Shown here in pieces: positions 15,901-24,337 of a stretch of 64,000 nucleotides of DNA (positions are counted from its first letter, which is position 1; every line of letters starts with the position of its first letter). A model generated the notes under the pieces. That model saw only the letters and a program-made list of their open reading frames with translations. It was not told where the DNA came from and did no database searches. Source of the DNA: Neorhizobium sp. NCHU2750 (GTDB taxonomy: Bacteria; Pseudomonadota; Alphaproteobacteria; Rhizobiales; Rhizobiaceae). The position numbers and the translations under genes are program-made. The stretch covers positions 3,162,001-3,226,000 of the forward strand of contig NZ_CP030827.1 in NCBI RefSeq assembly GCF_003597675.1. Reading direction: 5' to 3'.

Positions 15901-16826
15901 GCGGCCTCCGCTGCGCCATACTGGCGGATTTCACGAACCCCGAGCATGCCCATCACCGCACCGACATGCAGCGCGCCGCGCAGCGCGTAGCGGTTGCGCC
16001 GGACCGGCATCAGCGTGAATGCGGCAGCGATCGCCCCGCAATAGGAAGCCTTGACGGCGGCGATCAGCGCCTTCGGCAGGCGGCGCGCACCGGGATTTTT
16101 CGCCGCAACGATGCGGCCATGGGTCTGGCCGGAGCGAAAACGCCGCTTGGCAAGCCAGGAGAAGCTCGCCCGGCCTGCCGGCACCGGCTCGACGACAAGC
16201 GCCTGTTCGGCAAATTCGATCCGCCCGCCGCTCTCGGTCAGTTGAGAGAAATAATGCGTATCCTCGCCACCGCTCTGCCCGAGAGCCAGCGCGAACCGGC
16301 GCTCGGCAATCAGCGGCGAACGCAGGTCGAGCAGCGTGTTGCAGGTATAGCCGGTGATGATCCGGCCATCGACCCAGACCGGCATGGTGGAATGGAAATC
16401 GCCATCGCGCATCCAGGTCGTGCTGTCCTCGCCATAGATTGCGCGGACGGGACCGAGCACCGCCTCGGCGCCGGTTTCCCGCGCCTTGCCGTAAAGCGCC
16501 GCGAGCCAATCCGGCGTCGCCGTCTCGTCGTCGTCGATGAAGGCGAGGAAATCCGCATCCGCCGATGTCAGGCAGGCATTGCGGGCAATCGAAATGTTCG
16601 ATTTCGGGCAGTGAACATAGGCGATCGGGAATGGCGAGCGCGCGTTCAGGCTTTCCACCAGATCGCGTGCGCTCGGCACCGCATCATTGTCGGCAACGAT
16701 GATGCGGACCGCCGTTCCGTCCGGCACCTTGAGCTTGAACAGGGAATCGACCGTGTCCCTGAGAGCCGGGCGGCGGAAGGTGCAGATGCCGATATCGATA
16801 CGGATGGAAGCGGGATCGTTGGTCAT
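15897..16826 (-). CDS. exoM: Succinoglycan glycosyltransferase ExoM
   Basis: The 309-residue family 2 glycosyltransferase equals the length of the S. meliloti protein. Motifs are 'IDIGICTFRRPALRDTVDSL', 'IIVADNDAVPSARDL', 'CPKSNISIARNACLTSADAD' and 'LAFIDDDETATPDWL', with a hydrophobic C-terminal stretch. ExoM adds the third glucose (beta-1,4) to the growing backbone. The start is ATG 16826, which overlaps the exoA stop (ATGA) and has GAGG just upstream. A longer open frame running back into exoA is not used. Confidence 0.9.
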   Translation of the reverse strand: MTNDPASIRIDIGICTFRRPALRDTVDSLFKLKVPDGTAVRIIVADNDAVPSARDLVESLNARSPFPIAYVHCPKSNISIARNACLTSADADFLAFIDDDETATPDWLAALYGKARETGAEAVLGPVRAIYGEDSTTWMRDGDFHSTMPVWVDGRIITGYTCNTLLDLRSPLIAERRFALALGQSGGEDTHYFSQLTESGGRIEFAEQALVVEPVPAGRASFSWLAKRRFRSGQTHGRIVAAKNPGARRLPKALIAAVKASYCGAIAAAFTLMPVRRNRYALRGALHVGAVMGMLGVREIRQYGAAEAA

Positions 16827-17869
16827 GCGGTCCTCTTTCGTCGTATGCGCAGCAATTCCATCCAGAAGCCCGCCGACCATGCCAGATGCATGATCATTGC
16901 CGGGATGGTCGCAAGCAGGGCAATCGAGTTCCGCTGGCCGATCGCCATATAGGCACCATAGGCCACGCAGGCGATCATCCAGACGGCAACCGGCACCGCC
17001 GCCCACCAGTACAACAGCGCAAGCACGGCACCCGCAACCACCGGCGCCACGGCGAGCGGAATGGCCTGACGGATCTTCGGGATCGCCCGGTGCTTCATGA
17101 GGTTTTTCGCCCGGCCGCGGCCGTAGCCGAGATACTGGCGAAACAGCGCCGAAGCGCTCGACCGCGGATAATAGGTCATGAACGTCTTGCCGGTCATCCA
17201 GATGCGGTAGCCGGCATGGCGCAGGCGAAAGTCGAGCTCGGCATCCTCGTTATGGCTGAACGTCTCGTCATAACCGCCGACCCTGCGATAGGCCTCGATC
17301 CGCATCAGTGCGTGATGGCCGTGATCGACCCATTCGCCGCCGCCGCCGGCACGATGCTTGGAGCCGCCATTGCCGAGCTTGGAATTCTGGGCGATCGCCG
17401 CCGCCTGCTGGAAGGCGCCGAAACCGACCGTCTCCATGCCGACCACGACCGAATCCGCCTGATGGACAAGCGCCTCCTCGATCAGCGACTGGCAGTAATT
17501 GTCGGGATAGTCGCCATGCGCGTCGATCCGGATCAGGTAGTCGCGGCCATCGCCGAATTCCTTGATCGCAAGGTTCATCGCGGCACTCTGGATGCGCTTC
17601 GGATTGTCGAGCAGCACGAGGCCCTCGATCTCACCGACCATCCGGCGCACGATATCCGGCGTGCCGTCGCGGCTGCCGCCATCGGCAACGACGATCAGCA
17701 TGTCGGTGACGCCACGCTGGCCATCGAACTTGCGCAGCAACGGCTCGATCGTCTTTGCCTCATTTAGGCAGGGAATGACGAGCAGAACCCGCGGGCTCGC
17801 TTGTGTCTGGATTTGTGCCTGAACTTGAAGGTTCGCGATGTCGGAACCTGGAATGCCACTCTCTACCAT
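16823..17869 (-). CDS. exoA: Succinoglycan glycosyltransferase ExoA
   Basis: The 348-residue family 2 glycosyltransferase shows 'VLLVIPCLNEAKTIEPLL', 'IVVADGGSRDGTPDIVRRM', 'LIRIDAHGDYPDNYC' and 'SHNEDAELDFRLRHAGYRIW'. Two or three membrane segments follow near the C-terminus (about residues 265-335), as known for ExoA. It adds the first glucose (beta-1,3) to undecaprenyl-PP-galactose. The start is set at ATG 17869 because GAGGTGG lies just upstream. An in-frame GTG at 17881 overlapping the exoL stop is the alternative. The product is slightly longer than the usual 330 residues because of a Gln-rich N-terminus. Confidence 0.92.
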   Translation of the reverse strand: MVESGIPGSDIANLQVQAQIQTQASPRVLLVIPCLNEAKTIEPLLRKFDGQRGVTDMLIVVADGGSRDGTPDIVRRMVGEIEGLVLLDNPKRIQSAAMNLAIKEFGDGRDYLIRIDAHGDYPDNYCQSLIEEALVHQADSVVVGMETVGFGAFQQAAAIAQNSKLGNGGSKHRAGGGGEWVDHGHHALMRIEAYRRVGGYDETFSHNEDAELDFRLRHAGYRIWMTGKTFMTYYPRSSASALFRQYLGYGRGRAKNLMKHRAIPKIRQAIPLAVAPVVAGAVLALLYWWAAVPVAVWMIACVAYGAYMAIGQRNSIALLATIPAMIMHLAWSAGFWMELLRIRRKRTA

Positions 17870-17877
17870 ATTCCACC

Positions 17878-19071
17878 TCACGACTGCAGGGTTGATGCTG
17901 CCTGCATTTCAGCAGGTGAGCGTAAATCGGGTTTTAACGCTGCGAGTTTGGCGACGAGTGCCCGGCAATCGGCCGGTCCGGTGACCCATTGACTGCGCTC
18001 GACGGCCGCAATCCGGGAAAACTGTTGGCTGTATCGATCGATAGTCATCTCGTTGAACAACGCTTCGAGAGCATCGGGAGTTGCCTTGTCGATGGTCAGG
18101 CCGATATCGCGGCGGGCAAGAAACCGCCCCGTCTCGGTCGATTTCAGCGCAATCGGCACCGCCCCATAGAGCCCGCCCTCATAGAGCCGGTTCGGCAGCA
18201 GCCATTCCGAATTCAGGCCTTCCTCGAAAAAGTCGATCGCCCAGTTGAACTGCACCTCGTCATAGATGCGCGACAGATCCTCCGGGTTCCGGTAGGACCC
18301 GTGGAAGGCCACATGTGGCGCTTCCGCGACGATGCGGGCGAAATCGTCGAACTCGCCATAGGCCGGGCGTCCGCGCAGCACGATCTCCACCTTGCCATCC
18401 ATGCGGCGGGCGAACTCGGTCAGGATCGACAAAGACTTGGCGCAGCGGATTGCGCCGAACCAGCCGATCTTCCACGGCTCACCGGCAACCGGCGCACGCG
18501 GCATCCGCTCTGCCGGCACGCTGTCGGGTCCAAGCGCCAGAACCTTGTTCTCCATCAGCATGACCGGCAGGTCGAGGCCCGAGCGCGGCTTGAAGAAATT
18601 CTCAATGAAAGCGGGAGAACTGGTAATCAGCAATTGCGCCCGGCGGCCGAAATGGCGCTGGAAGCCGCGCATCAGCCGGCCCTTCCATCCCTCGTCGGTG
18701 AGCAGGCGATGGATATCCAGGCATTCATAGACAACCGGCAGCTGCCGGTCGAAGACGGCAGCCGCGCGGCCGGCAAGCGCCAGCGTCTCGAGGTTGCGGG
18801 CGATGATGACATCCGGCTTGCGCACCCCGGCAAGCCGGCCCTTGATATCGAGGCTGGCCTTGGCAACCGCGCCGATGCGCTGTGTGAACTTTCCGTCGGA
18901 CGTGGTCCCGAGCACGTTAGCCTGCACGCCCGCTTCGTCCTCAAGCAGGTTTCGCCCGCGGGTAAAGCCGGCAACCGTCACCTCCGCGCCGCCGGCCTTC
19001 AGTGTCAGCACGCGCCGCCGGATCGCGGCGTCGGCCAGGTCATGGGCGAGATAGAGAACGTGTATGCTCAA
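17878..19071 (-). CDS. exoL: Succinoglycan glycosyltransferase ExoL
   Basis: The 397-residue GT-B-type glycosyltransferase matches ExoL by content and order. It starts 'SIHVLYLAHDLADAAIRRRV', then has 'DVIIARNLETLALAGRAA', 'LPVVYECLDIHRLL', 'WKIGWFGAIRCAKSLSIL' and the C-terminal donor-site region 'EGLNSEWLLPNRLYEGGLYG'. ExoL adds the second glucose (beta-1,4). The start is a TTG at 19071, with AGGAG nine bases before it. No in-frame ATG is near, and the open frame further upstream runs into exoK without family-like sequence. A 71-base gap separates it from exoK. Confidence 0.88.
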   Translation of the reverse strand: MSIHVLYLAHDLADAAIRRRVLTLKAGGAEVTVAGFTRGRNLLEDEAGVQANVLGTTSDGKFTQRIGAVAKASLDIKGRLAGVRKPDVIIARNLETLALAGRAAAVFDRQLPVVYECLDIHRLLTDEGWKGRLMRGFQRHFGRRAQLLITSSPAFIENFFKPRSGLDLPVMLMENKVLALGPDSVPAERMPRAPVAGEPWKIGWFGAIRCAKSLSILTEFARRMDGKVEIVLRGRPAYGEFDDFARIVAEAPHVAFHGSYRNPEDLSRIYDEVQFNWAIDFFEEGLNSEWLLPNRLYEGGLYGAVPIALKSTETGRFLARRDIGLTIDKATPDALEALFNEMTIDRYSQQFSRIAAVERSQWVTGPADCRALVAKLAALKPDLRSPAEMQAASTLQS

Positions 19072-19142
19072 ACGGGCCTGCTCCTGTGCTGAAAAATGCA
19101 ACGCATTATGACAAACGAGAAAATCGCCGGGCCGAACTCGGC

Positions 19143-19934
19143 TCAGTCGAGATTGCAAGCCACCGAACCGGGGAACTGGCACTTGTCCCCCGGAGCGGTG
19201 AATGAAACGCGGTCGATGACCATGGAAGCCTGCCCCTTGTAGGTGAACGGGCCCATCCAGCTCGTCAGCGTGTCGGTGCCCCACAGGCTGAGGAAAATCT
19301 TCTGGTCATGGGTCGGGATCTTCGACGGATCGGTCACTTCATGGACCATCTTGCCGTTGACGAAATAGCGCAGCCGGTCCTTTTCCCAGACGAAGGCATA
19401 GTCGTTGAAGCCCTGGTCGGCGCCGCCTTTGACCGGCACGAGTGCCTCGTTACCGCCCTTGCCGTTGATATACTGGTTGGTCTGGACCTGATTGGTATTC
19501 TTGCCGAGAACTTCGAAGTCGATCTCGTCCCAGGGCTGCTTGTCGCTCGGACCGATATAGCTGAAGAAGGCCGAGTTGAGACCGGAACCGGTCGCCGACT
19601 TCATCCGCACTTCATAGGTACCGTAACCGTAGCGCGCCTTGGTCTGCACCTCGCCGCACAGGTATTTCCGGTCCTTCGACTGCCCTTCGGTCAGGTTCAG
19701 CGTCAGCGTGCCGTTCGCGGCATTGATCTGCGATTTCGACCAGGTGCAGTTCTGGTGGGCGCCGTTGTTCCAGCCGTCGGCGACATACCAGAACGAACGG
19801 TCGAAACTGTCGAAGTTTTCTACGAATGACTTGTTGGCGAGCGTTCCCTGCGCCGATACCGGAGCAATGGCTGCAAGCATGGAAACACCCAGGGAGACGA
19901 TGGCGGCCGAAACTTTTGTGGAGATGGTCGTCAT
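19143..19934 (-). CDS. exoK: Secreted succinoglycan-cleaving glycanase ExoK (GH16)
   Basis: The 263-residue protein has a signal peptide (about residues 1-29, ending PVSAQG) and a glycoside hydrolase family 16 domain. The catalytic motif is D-E137-I-D139-F-E141, with the nucleophile and acid/base glutamates intact. Other family marks are 'FWYVADGWNNGAHQNCTW' and 'YGYGTYEVRMKSATGSGLNSAFFSY'. ExoK is an endo-1,3-1,4-beta-glycanase that cuts nascent succinoglycan to low molecular weight. It starts 4 bases after the exoH stop, so the two are surely co-transcribed. It needs export, in S. meliloti by the PrsDE type I system. Confidence 0.93.
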   Translation of the reverse strand: MTTISTKVSAAIVSLGVSMLAAIAPVSAQGTLANKSFVENFDSFDRSFWYVADGWNNGAHQNCTWSKSQINAANGTLTLNLTEGQSKDRKYLCGEVQTKARYGYGTYEVRMKSATGSGLNSAFFSYIGPSDKQPWDEIDFEVLGKNTNQVQTNQYINGKGGNEALVPVKGGADQGFNDYAFVWEKDRLRYFVNGKMVHEVTDPSKIPTHDQKIFLSLWGTDTLTSWMGPFTYKGQASMVIDRVSFTAPGDKCQFPGSVACNLD

Positions 19935-19938
19935 GTTT

Positions 19939-21093
19939 TCACCTGCGCTGCTGTGACAGTTTGGGTTCCATCGGATGCGGGGATCCGACGGGACGGCTCG
20001 AAACGGACTTGGCGAGCTTGTCCTTGCGCCCGCGGCTGCCGGTCAGGATCTGATAGAGCGGCGAGGCGTACCGCATGATGGCAGCATTGCTGATCACCAG
20101 GATGACAAGTGCTGTCACCACCGAGCCGACATAGAAAAGCGGATAGGCGCCTACGGTCCCGACGCGGTTCCACACCATCCACATCAGGACGAGCAGCGGA
20201 TAATGGGCGCAGAACACCCAGAAGCTCAGGCTTCCGGTTGCCGCAAGCCGCTGGCCAAGGCTGCTTCTGATGGCGATGGACGACAGCATCCAGACACCGA
20301 AGGCACCGACGATCGACAGCACGTTGCGGAATAGTTCGACGCTCCACGGAAAAGTTGGGCCGGTATCGTAGATCGCAGCCGAAAGTGCGACGGCCGCGAC
20401 CAGCGTCGCGATCGACCCCGGCCACGCAAACCGGTCCAGCGCCTTGAGATCCGCCTTGCGCAAGGCAAGGTGCATGCCGAGCGCGAAGCTGAACAGGATC
20501 GACCGCTTGATCACGATCACCAGGTTAAGCTCCGGCACCACCGCAAGCAGGAACAGCACCACGAGCACCGGCACCGCCGCGCGGCGCATCAGAAACAGCA
20601 GCACCGGCGACAAGACGATGCAGACAAACAGGTCGCGCAGGAAATAGAGCGGTACGTTGATCGGCAGACCTTCCAGCGCCAGCGCATAGGTGGCGAGATC
20701 GCGCGAGGTCGAATGCCACAGGTCGGGCAAATAGCCGACGGTAATATCGACGCGCTGCAATGCCAGCGCCACGCCGAACAGCGCAAGGTTCCAAATGAGG
20801 AACGGCAGGAACACGGTCATCGCCTTGGAGCGCAGTACCTTGCCGTAGTCGAAAGAGGCATAGCCTTTGCGCAGCAGCAGGTATCCCGAGATCATACTGA
20901 GACAAGGGACACCGATCCTGAACAGGCTGTCGCCCAGAAAGACGCGCAGCCAGTCGAACCATCCATTGGCGCCGAGAAACGGACTTGTGTCCGGATCATG
21001 CGGCACATGCACGAAGACAATGCCGCAAATCAGCAGAATACGCATCAAATTGATACGGGAGGAAATGTTCTGATCAACAGTCAAACCAGTCAC
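19939..21093 (-). CDS. exoH: Succinoglycan succinyltransferase ExoH (acyltransferase 3)
   Basis: The 384-residue integral membrane protein of the acyltransferase-3 family has about ten membrane segments. Near the N-terminus is 'RINLMRILLICGIVFVHVPHDPDT', with the conserved R/H pair of this family, and next is 'LRVFLGDSLFRIGVPCLSMISGYLL'. In S. meliloti ExoH adds succinyl groups to succinoglycan, and this position next to exoK fits. The start is uncertain: GTG 21093 gives a Shine-Dalgarno tract too close, while a TTG three codons downstream (21084) is better spaced from AAAGGGG. It is the first gene of the long exo operon, so its promoter lies in the 550-base gap upstream. Confidence 0.9.
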   Translation of the reverse strand: MTGLTVDQNISSRINLMRILLICGIVFVHVPHDPDTSPFLGANGWFDWLRVFLGDSLFRIGVPCLSMISGYLLLRKGYASFDYGKVLRSKAMTVFLPFLIWNLALFGVALALQRVDITVGYLPDLWHSTSRDLATYALALEGLPINVPLYFLRDLFVCIVLSPVLLFLMRRAAVPVLVVLFLLAVVPELNLVIVIKRSILFSFALGMHLALRKADLKALDRFAWPGSIATLVAAVALSAAIYDTGPTFPWSVELFRNVLSIVGAFGVWMLSSIAIRSSLGQRLAATGSLSFWVFCAHYPLLVLMWMVWNRVGTVGAYPLFYVGSVVTALVILVISNAAIMRYASPLYQILTGSRGRKDKLAKSVSSRPVGSPHPMEPKLSQQRR

Positions 21094-21316
21094 CCCTTTT
21101 GAGCAGTGCCTCCCGTCACCGCCGTTTCAATCAGAGCAGACTTGAGCCCGCATGAGTGAACAGCATCACGTGGAGTTTGGAACAAAATGTGGCAGCGCAG
21201 CAAAAATGGGAGGTGCGAAATCTAGCATATCCCCAGCCTTTGCGGCCTTCGAGATCTCGCCGCCCGGAAGAAACCCTTGTGGAACATGGGCTAGCGGCGA
21301 CTGCTTCACCCAGATT

Positions 21317-21331
21317 TGTTGCGATGCAATA
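21317..21331 (-). promoter_or_regulatory. Recurrent TGC-rich exo motif, copy upstream of exoH
   Basis: Read on the minus strand this is TATTGCATCGCAACA. It matches the copy upstream of exoW at 12 of 15 positions and points toward exoH, whose start is about 220 bases downstream. It is a candidate regulator site. Confidence 0.5.
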
Positions 21332-21600
21332 TAAGCCTAGGTCAGAAAACCGATCACTTTTTCTCGCAAATCCGTCAGCCGCGCGTGAGGCCGACGTCCG
21401 AAACCAGATCAATTGTGGCGAAATCTTGGCAATGATACGGCAAAACTGGCGTCCTTCTTATTTCAGGCATAAACGCGAAAGCCCGGTATTCCTGCACCTC
21501 TGAAGCCTCAGCCCGCTTCCGGACGGAGCCCAATTGCTGCAAACATCCCTGACGGGCACCCGCAACGGACTGGAAGTGTTAGACTTTCCTTAACCAGACC

Positions 21601-21624
21601 GGCGGACGCCTGTTGGCATCCGCC
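21601..21624. terminator. Possible terminator hairpin after exoV
   Basis: GGCGGACGCC and GGCATCCGCC form a 10-base stem (one mismatch) with loop TGTT, 23 bases past the exoV stop. There is no clear T-run, so it may be a Rho-dependent or stabilising structure. Confidence 0.35.
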
Positions 21625-21646
21625 GATAGCTATTACAACCTCCGCC

Positions 21647-22675
21647 TCAGATGGCGGCAGCGCGGTTCATGGCGGCCCGACGGTCGAGAACCGAGAGCGC
21701 CTCGTCAATATTAGGTACGATCGCCGCACGCTCGCCATTGCAGGTTCCCCAGGCCTGGATGAAGGTGCTGGTCTTGCCGTAGCTGTTGTCGAGCACGCAA
21801 TGGTCGGCATCGAGAAGCAGGCACATGATATGGCCATGCATGCGGTCGGTGATCACCTGCCGCGCAGAGCTCAGCAACTGCACTCCACGCTCGAAACGCT
21901 GCTCGGCGCGTTCCCGGTAGGTAAGTTCGGTCATCTTCGCCCGACCGCCGACATTGCCGCGTAGCAGCGCCTTGATGATGGCGGCACGCTTGGTGCGCTT
22001 CTGATAGTCCTGCTCGTCTTCCAGCGGCCAGTCGGCCTTGATCACGTTCGGCCGCGCCATCGCGCGCGCGGTATCGTGCGGAGCGCCGACTTCCTGGTCC
22101 TCGCGAAGATTGAGCAGCAGATCGTAGCGCGGTGCAGGCCGTGCCACCGGGCCGATGCAGAAGGCCATGTCCGGGCAAAGCCGGATATCGCACTGGAACC
22201 ACTTGGTCGCCAGCTCGAAGCTCTTCTGGTCACGCACCAGAAGCGTGAAATTGCCGTGCTTCTCGATCGCCCGCGCGGTGCTGTCGACATTCTCCTGGCT
22301 CTTGAAGTGGATCGTCTGCGGCATCTGGATGATCGGCCGCCCCTTGTGGCGCGTCAGCATGTCCTCGCGGAATTCGCGATATCCCGGCCAGATATCGCCG
22401 AAATTGCCGCCGCCATGCAGCAGGATCTGGCCATCGCCGATAGCCGCCAGCATCCGGTCCTCGCGATAGGTGCGGATTTCGCTGACGAAGGTCGGCTTGG
22501 ACTGCGCCTTGTCGAAATAGGCAAGCTCGCCGAGCCAGATGGCGCTGTCGCCGATATTGTAGTGGTTGGGAAAATCCAGGAGGGCGTAACGGCCCGACAG
22601 ATCGATGAGATCGGCAAGGCGGTCACTGATGATTCCCTGGAGCCTCTTGATGGTCGCAGCGCTCGTTTCCTGCAT
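21647..22675 (-). CDS. exoV: Succinoglycan ketal pyruvyltransferase ExoV
   Basis: The 342-residue protein belongs to the polysaccharide pyruvyl transferase family: 'YALLDFPNHYNIGDSAIW', 'QILLHGGGNFGDIWPGYREF', 'PIIQMPQTIHF', 'DIRLCPDMAFCIG' and 'VITDRMHGHIMCLLL', the hallmark His-containing motif. ExoV transfers pyruvate from PEP to the terminal sugar of the side chain, which S. meliloti requires for polymerisation. AAGGAGATACC precedes the ATG. It lies 42 bases downstream of exoT on the same strand. In S. meliloti exoV sits next to exoU and exoW, so the order differs here. Confidence 0.9.
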   Translation of the reverse strand: MQETSAATIKRLQGIISDRLADLIDLSGRYALLDFPNHYNIGDSAIWLGELAYFDKAQSKPTFVSEIRTYREDRMLAAIGDGQILLHGGGNFGDIWPGYREFREDMLTRHKGRPIIQMPQTIHFKSQENVDSTARAIEKHGNFTLLVRDQKSFELATKWFQCDIRLCPDMAFCIGPVARPAPRYDLLLNLREDQEVGAPHDTARAMARPNVIKADWPLEDEQDYQKRTKRAAIIKALLRGNVGGRAKMTELTYRERAEQRFERGVQLLSSARQVITDRMHGHIMCLLLDADHCVLDNSYGKTSTFIQAWGTCNGERAAIVPNIDEALSVLDRRAAMNRAAAI

Positions 22676-22717
22676 GGTATCTCCTTGACGTAAAACTCTG
22701 AAATTCCGGAACGGTTG

Positions 22718-24229
22718 TTATCTCTGGGCAACAAGCCTGAAGCGTGAAGGCAGCATCGACATGACCATCGCCAGATAGGGCCGGATCATGCTGAAGGCGA
22801 ACAGGAACATGAAGGCGGCATAGACGATGGCGCCAAGCACGATGCAGATCCCCGTCGCAAGCCAGGCCGGCGTCACCGCCGCCATGATCTCGGGCTTGGC
22901 GAGCCACACGCAGATGGCCATGACCAGCGATCCGGCAAACGGCATGGCGATCGCCTTCATCGTTCCGAGCGGATCGATATTGGCAAAGCGCTTCAGCACA
23001 TATTGCTGGTAAGGCATGGTAAGCCAGGCCCGCAGCGCATAGCCTGCGGCAACCGCAACGATCCCGTAGGGCACAAGCACCCAAGTCAGCGCCACCGTCA
23101 GCGCAAGCTGCAGGGCGGCAACCGACAGGATGCTTTCCGCCCGATTGACGGCGGCAAGCGCGGAAGAGGCGAACACGTTCATCACGAACGGCACCGCCAT
23201 CATCACCAGCACGGTGGCTACATCGCCGGCATTGCCCCACTTGTTGCCGAACAGGAAGGTGATGAGCTGATCGGACAGCGCCCCGAAGCCGAGAAGCAGC
23301 GGGAACGTGCCGAGCGCCGCAAGGCTGACGATCCGGTTGTAGGCATTGCGGAACGCCGTCGGATCGTTCTGCAGCTTCGACAGCGTCACCAGCGCCACGC
23401 TGCCGATCGGCGACAGCACCGCCTGCGAGATCAACTCGATCAGCCGCCAGGCGATACGATAGCGCCCGACTTCAGTCGAACCATACCAGCGCGAGATGAA
23501 GATGTCCTGCACGCGGGCAAGCAGCATCCACAAAAGCTGGCTGACGACGAGGCTGATGCTGAACAGGAAGATCGACTTGAAGATCTGAAAATTGAAGCGG
23601 AGCTTCGGGATCCAGCGATAGGAAAGCCAGCCGAGCACGACGATGACGACGGCGTTGACGGCGGTCTGCGCCACCAGTGCCCAGACACCCCAGCCGAGCA
23701 GAGCGGCGGCAACGGCCGTCACGCCCGAAAGAAGGCTCGCGGCAATGCTTTGTGCGGCGAGGTTCTTGTGGCCGAAATCGCGGGCCAGCCGGGCATTGTG
23801 GATGACGGCGAGCGACGACAGCGGCAGAAGCGGCGCAAGCCATTCGAGGATCGGAGTAACGGCCGGATCCCTGACCAGCGTACCATAGGCGGGTGCGGCA
23901 AAGAAGATGATCAGCGCCACCGAGACGCTGAAGGCGAGCGACGCCCAGAATGCGGTATCGGCCAGTTCCTCGTCGAGTTCCAGCTGGCGGGTAACGGCGT
24001 CACCCAGCCCCGCATAGGCAAGCACCCTGCCGATCTCGACGAAAAGGCTTGCCAGCGCGAACGTGCCGAAATCGGCCGGCCCCAATATCCGCGCCAGCAC
24101 CAGAAAGATGATGAAGGTGGCAACCGTGCTCCACCCGACGCGCACGATCGACCAGAGGATCGACGTCGCGGTTTTTTTCTTCAGGTCGCCACTGTCAACA
24201 GCGCTAACTTCGGCGGCACTCACATCCAT
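22718..24229 (-). CDS. exoT: Succinoglycan repeat-unit flippase ExoT (Wzx type)
   Basis: The 503-residue polytopic membrane protein of the MATE/polysaccharide-transporter superfamily has about 12-14 segments. It starts 'KKKTATSILWSIVRVGWSTV' and continues 'ILGPADFGTFALAS', 'RPGDAVTRQL'-like text, 'RVQDIFISRWYGSTEVGRYRIAWRLIEL' and 'AVLSPIGSVALVTLSKLQ'. It translocates the lipid-linked octasaccharide to the periplasm. The length matches ExoT (about 494). The Shine-Dalgarno tract before the ATG is weak. It lies 108 bases after the extra GT2 gene and is probably in one operon with it and exoV. Confidence 0.88.
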   Translation of the reverse strand: MDVSAAEVSAVDSGDLKKKTATSILWSIVRVGWSTVATFIIFLVLARILGPADFGTFALASLFVEIGRVLAYAGLGDAVTRQLELDEELADTAFWASLAFSVSVALIIFFAAPAYGTLVRDPAVTPILEWLAPLLPLSSLAVIHNARLARDFGHKNLAAQSIAASLLSGVTAVAAALLGWGVWALVAQTAVNAVVIVVLGWLSYRWIPKLRFNFQIFKSIFLFSISLVVSQLLWMLLARVQDIFISRWYGSTEVGRYRIAWRLIELISQAVLSPIGSVALVTLSKLQNDPTAFRNAYNRIVSLAALGTFPLLLGFGALSDQLITFLFGNKWGNAGDVATVLVMMAVPFVMNVFASSALAAVNRAESILSVAALQLALTVALTWVLVPYGIVAVAAGYALRAWLTMPYQQYVLKRFANIDPLGTMKAIAMPFAGSLVMAICVWLAKPEIMAAVTPAWLATGICIVLGAIVYAAFMFLFAFSMIRPYLAMVMSMLPSRFRLVAQR

Positions 24230-24337
24230 GAATAATCCAATCGATTAGATCGACGACTAAGGTGGAACCATGCGCGACATGCTTAGGACGCGAATGTGAA
24301 AACGGCGCAATGGCCCGGCAATTAGCGGCGCCTTGCC

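Larger units (their letters stand above)
21094..21646. other. Intergenic region upstream of exoH
   Basis: 553 bases without a credible gene. Small open frames on both strands lack ribosome binding sites and family-like sequence. The region should carry the promoter of the exoH-K-L-A-M-O-N-P operon. It holds one copy of the recurrent TGC-rich motif on the minus strand (21317-21331) and a hairpin near the exoV end (21601-21624). Confidence 0.6.

Noticed and set aside
16823..17006. N-terminal extension of exoM running back into exoA
   Set aside because: The extension reads as a frame-shifted shadow of exoA; the ATG at 16826 gives the usual 309-residue ExoM and overlaps the exoA stop as expected.
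21131..21503. Small frames on both strands in the exoH upstream gap
   Set aside because: No Shine-Dalgarno tract, no recognisable family, and mutually overlapping; treated as noncoding.
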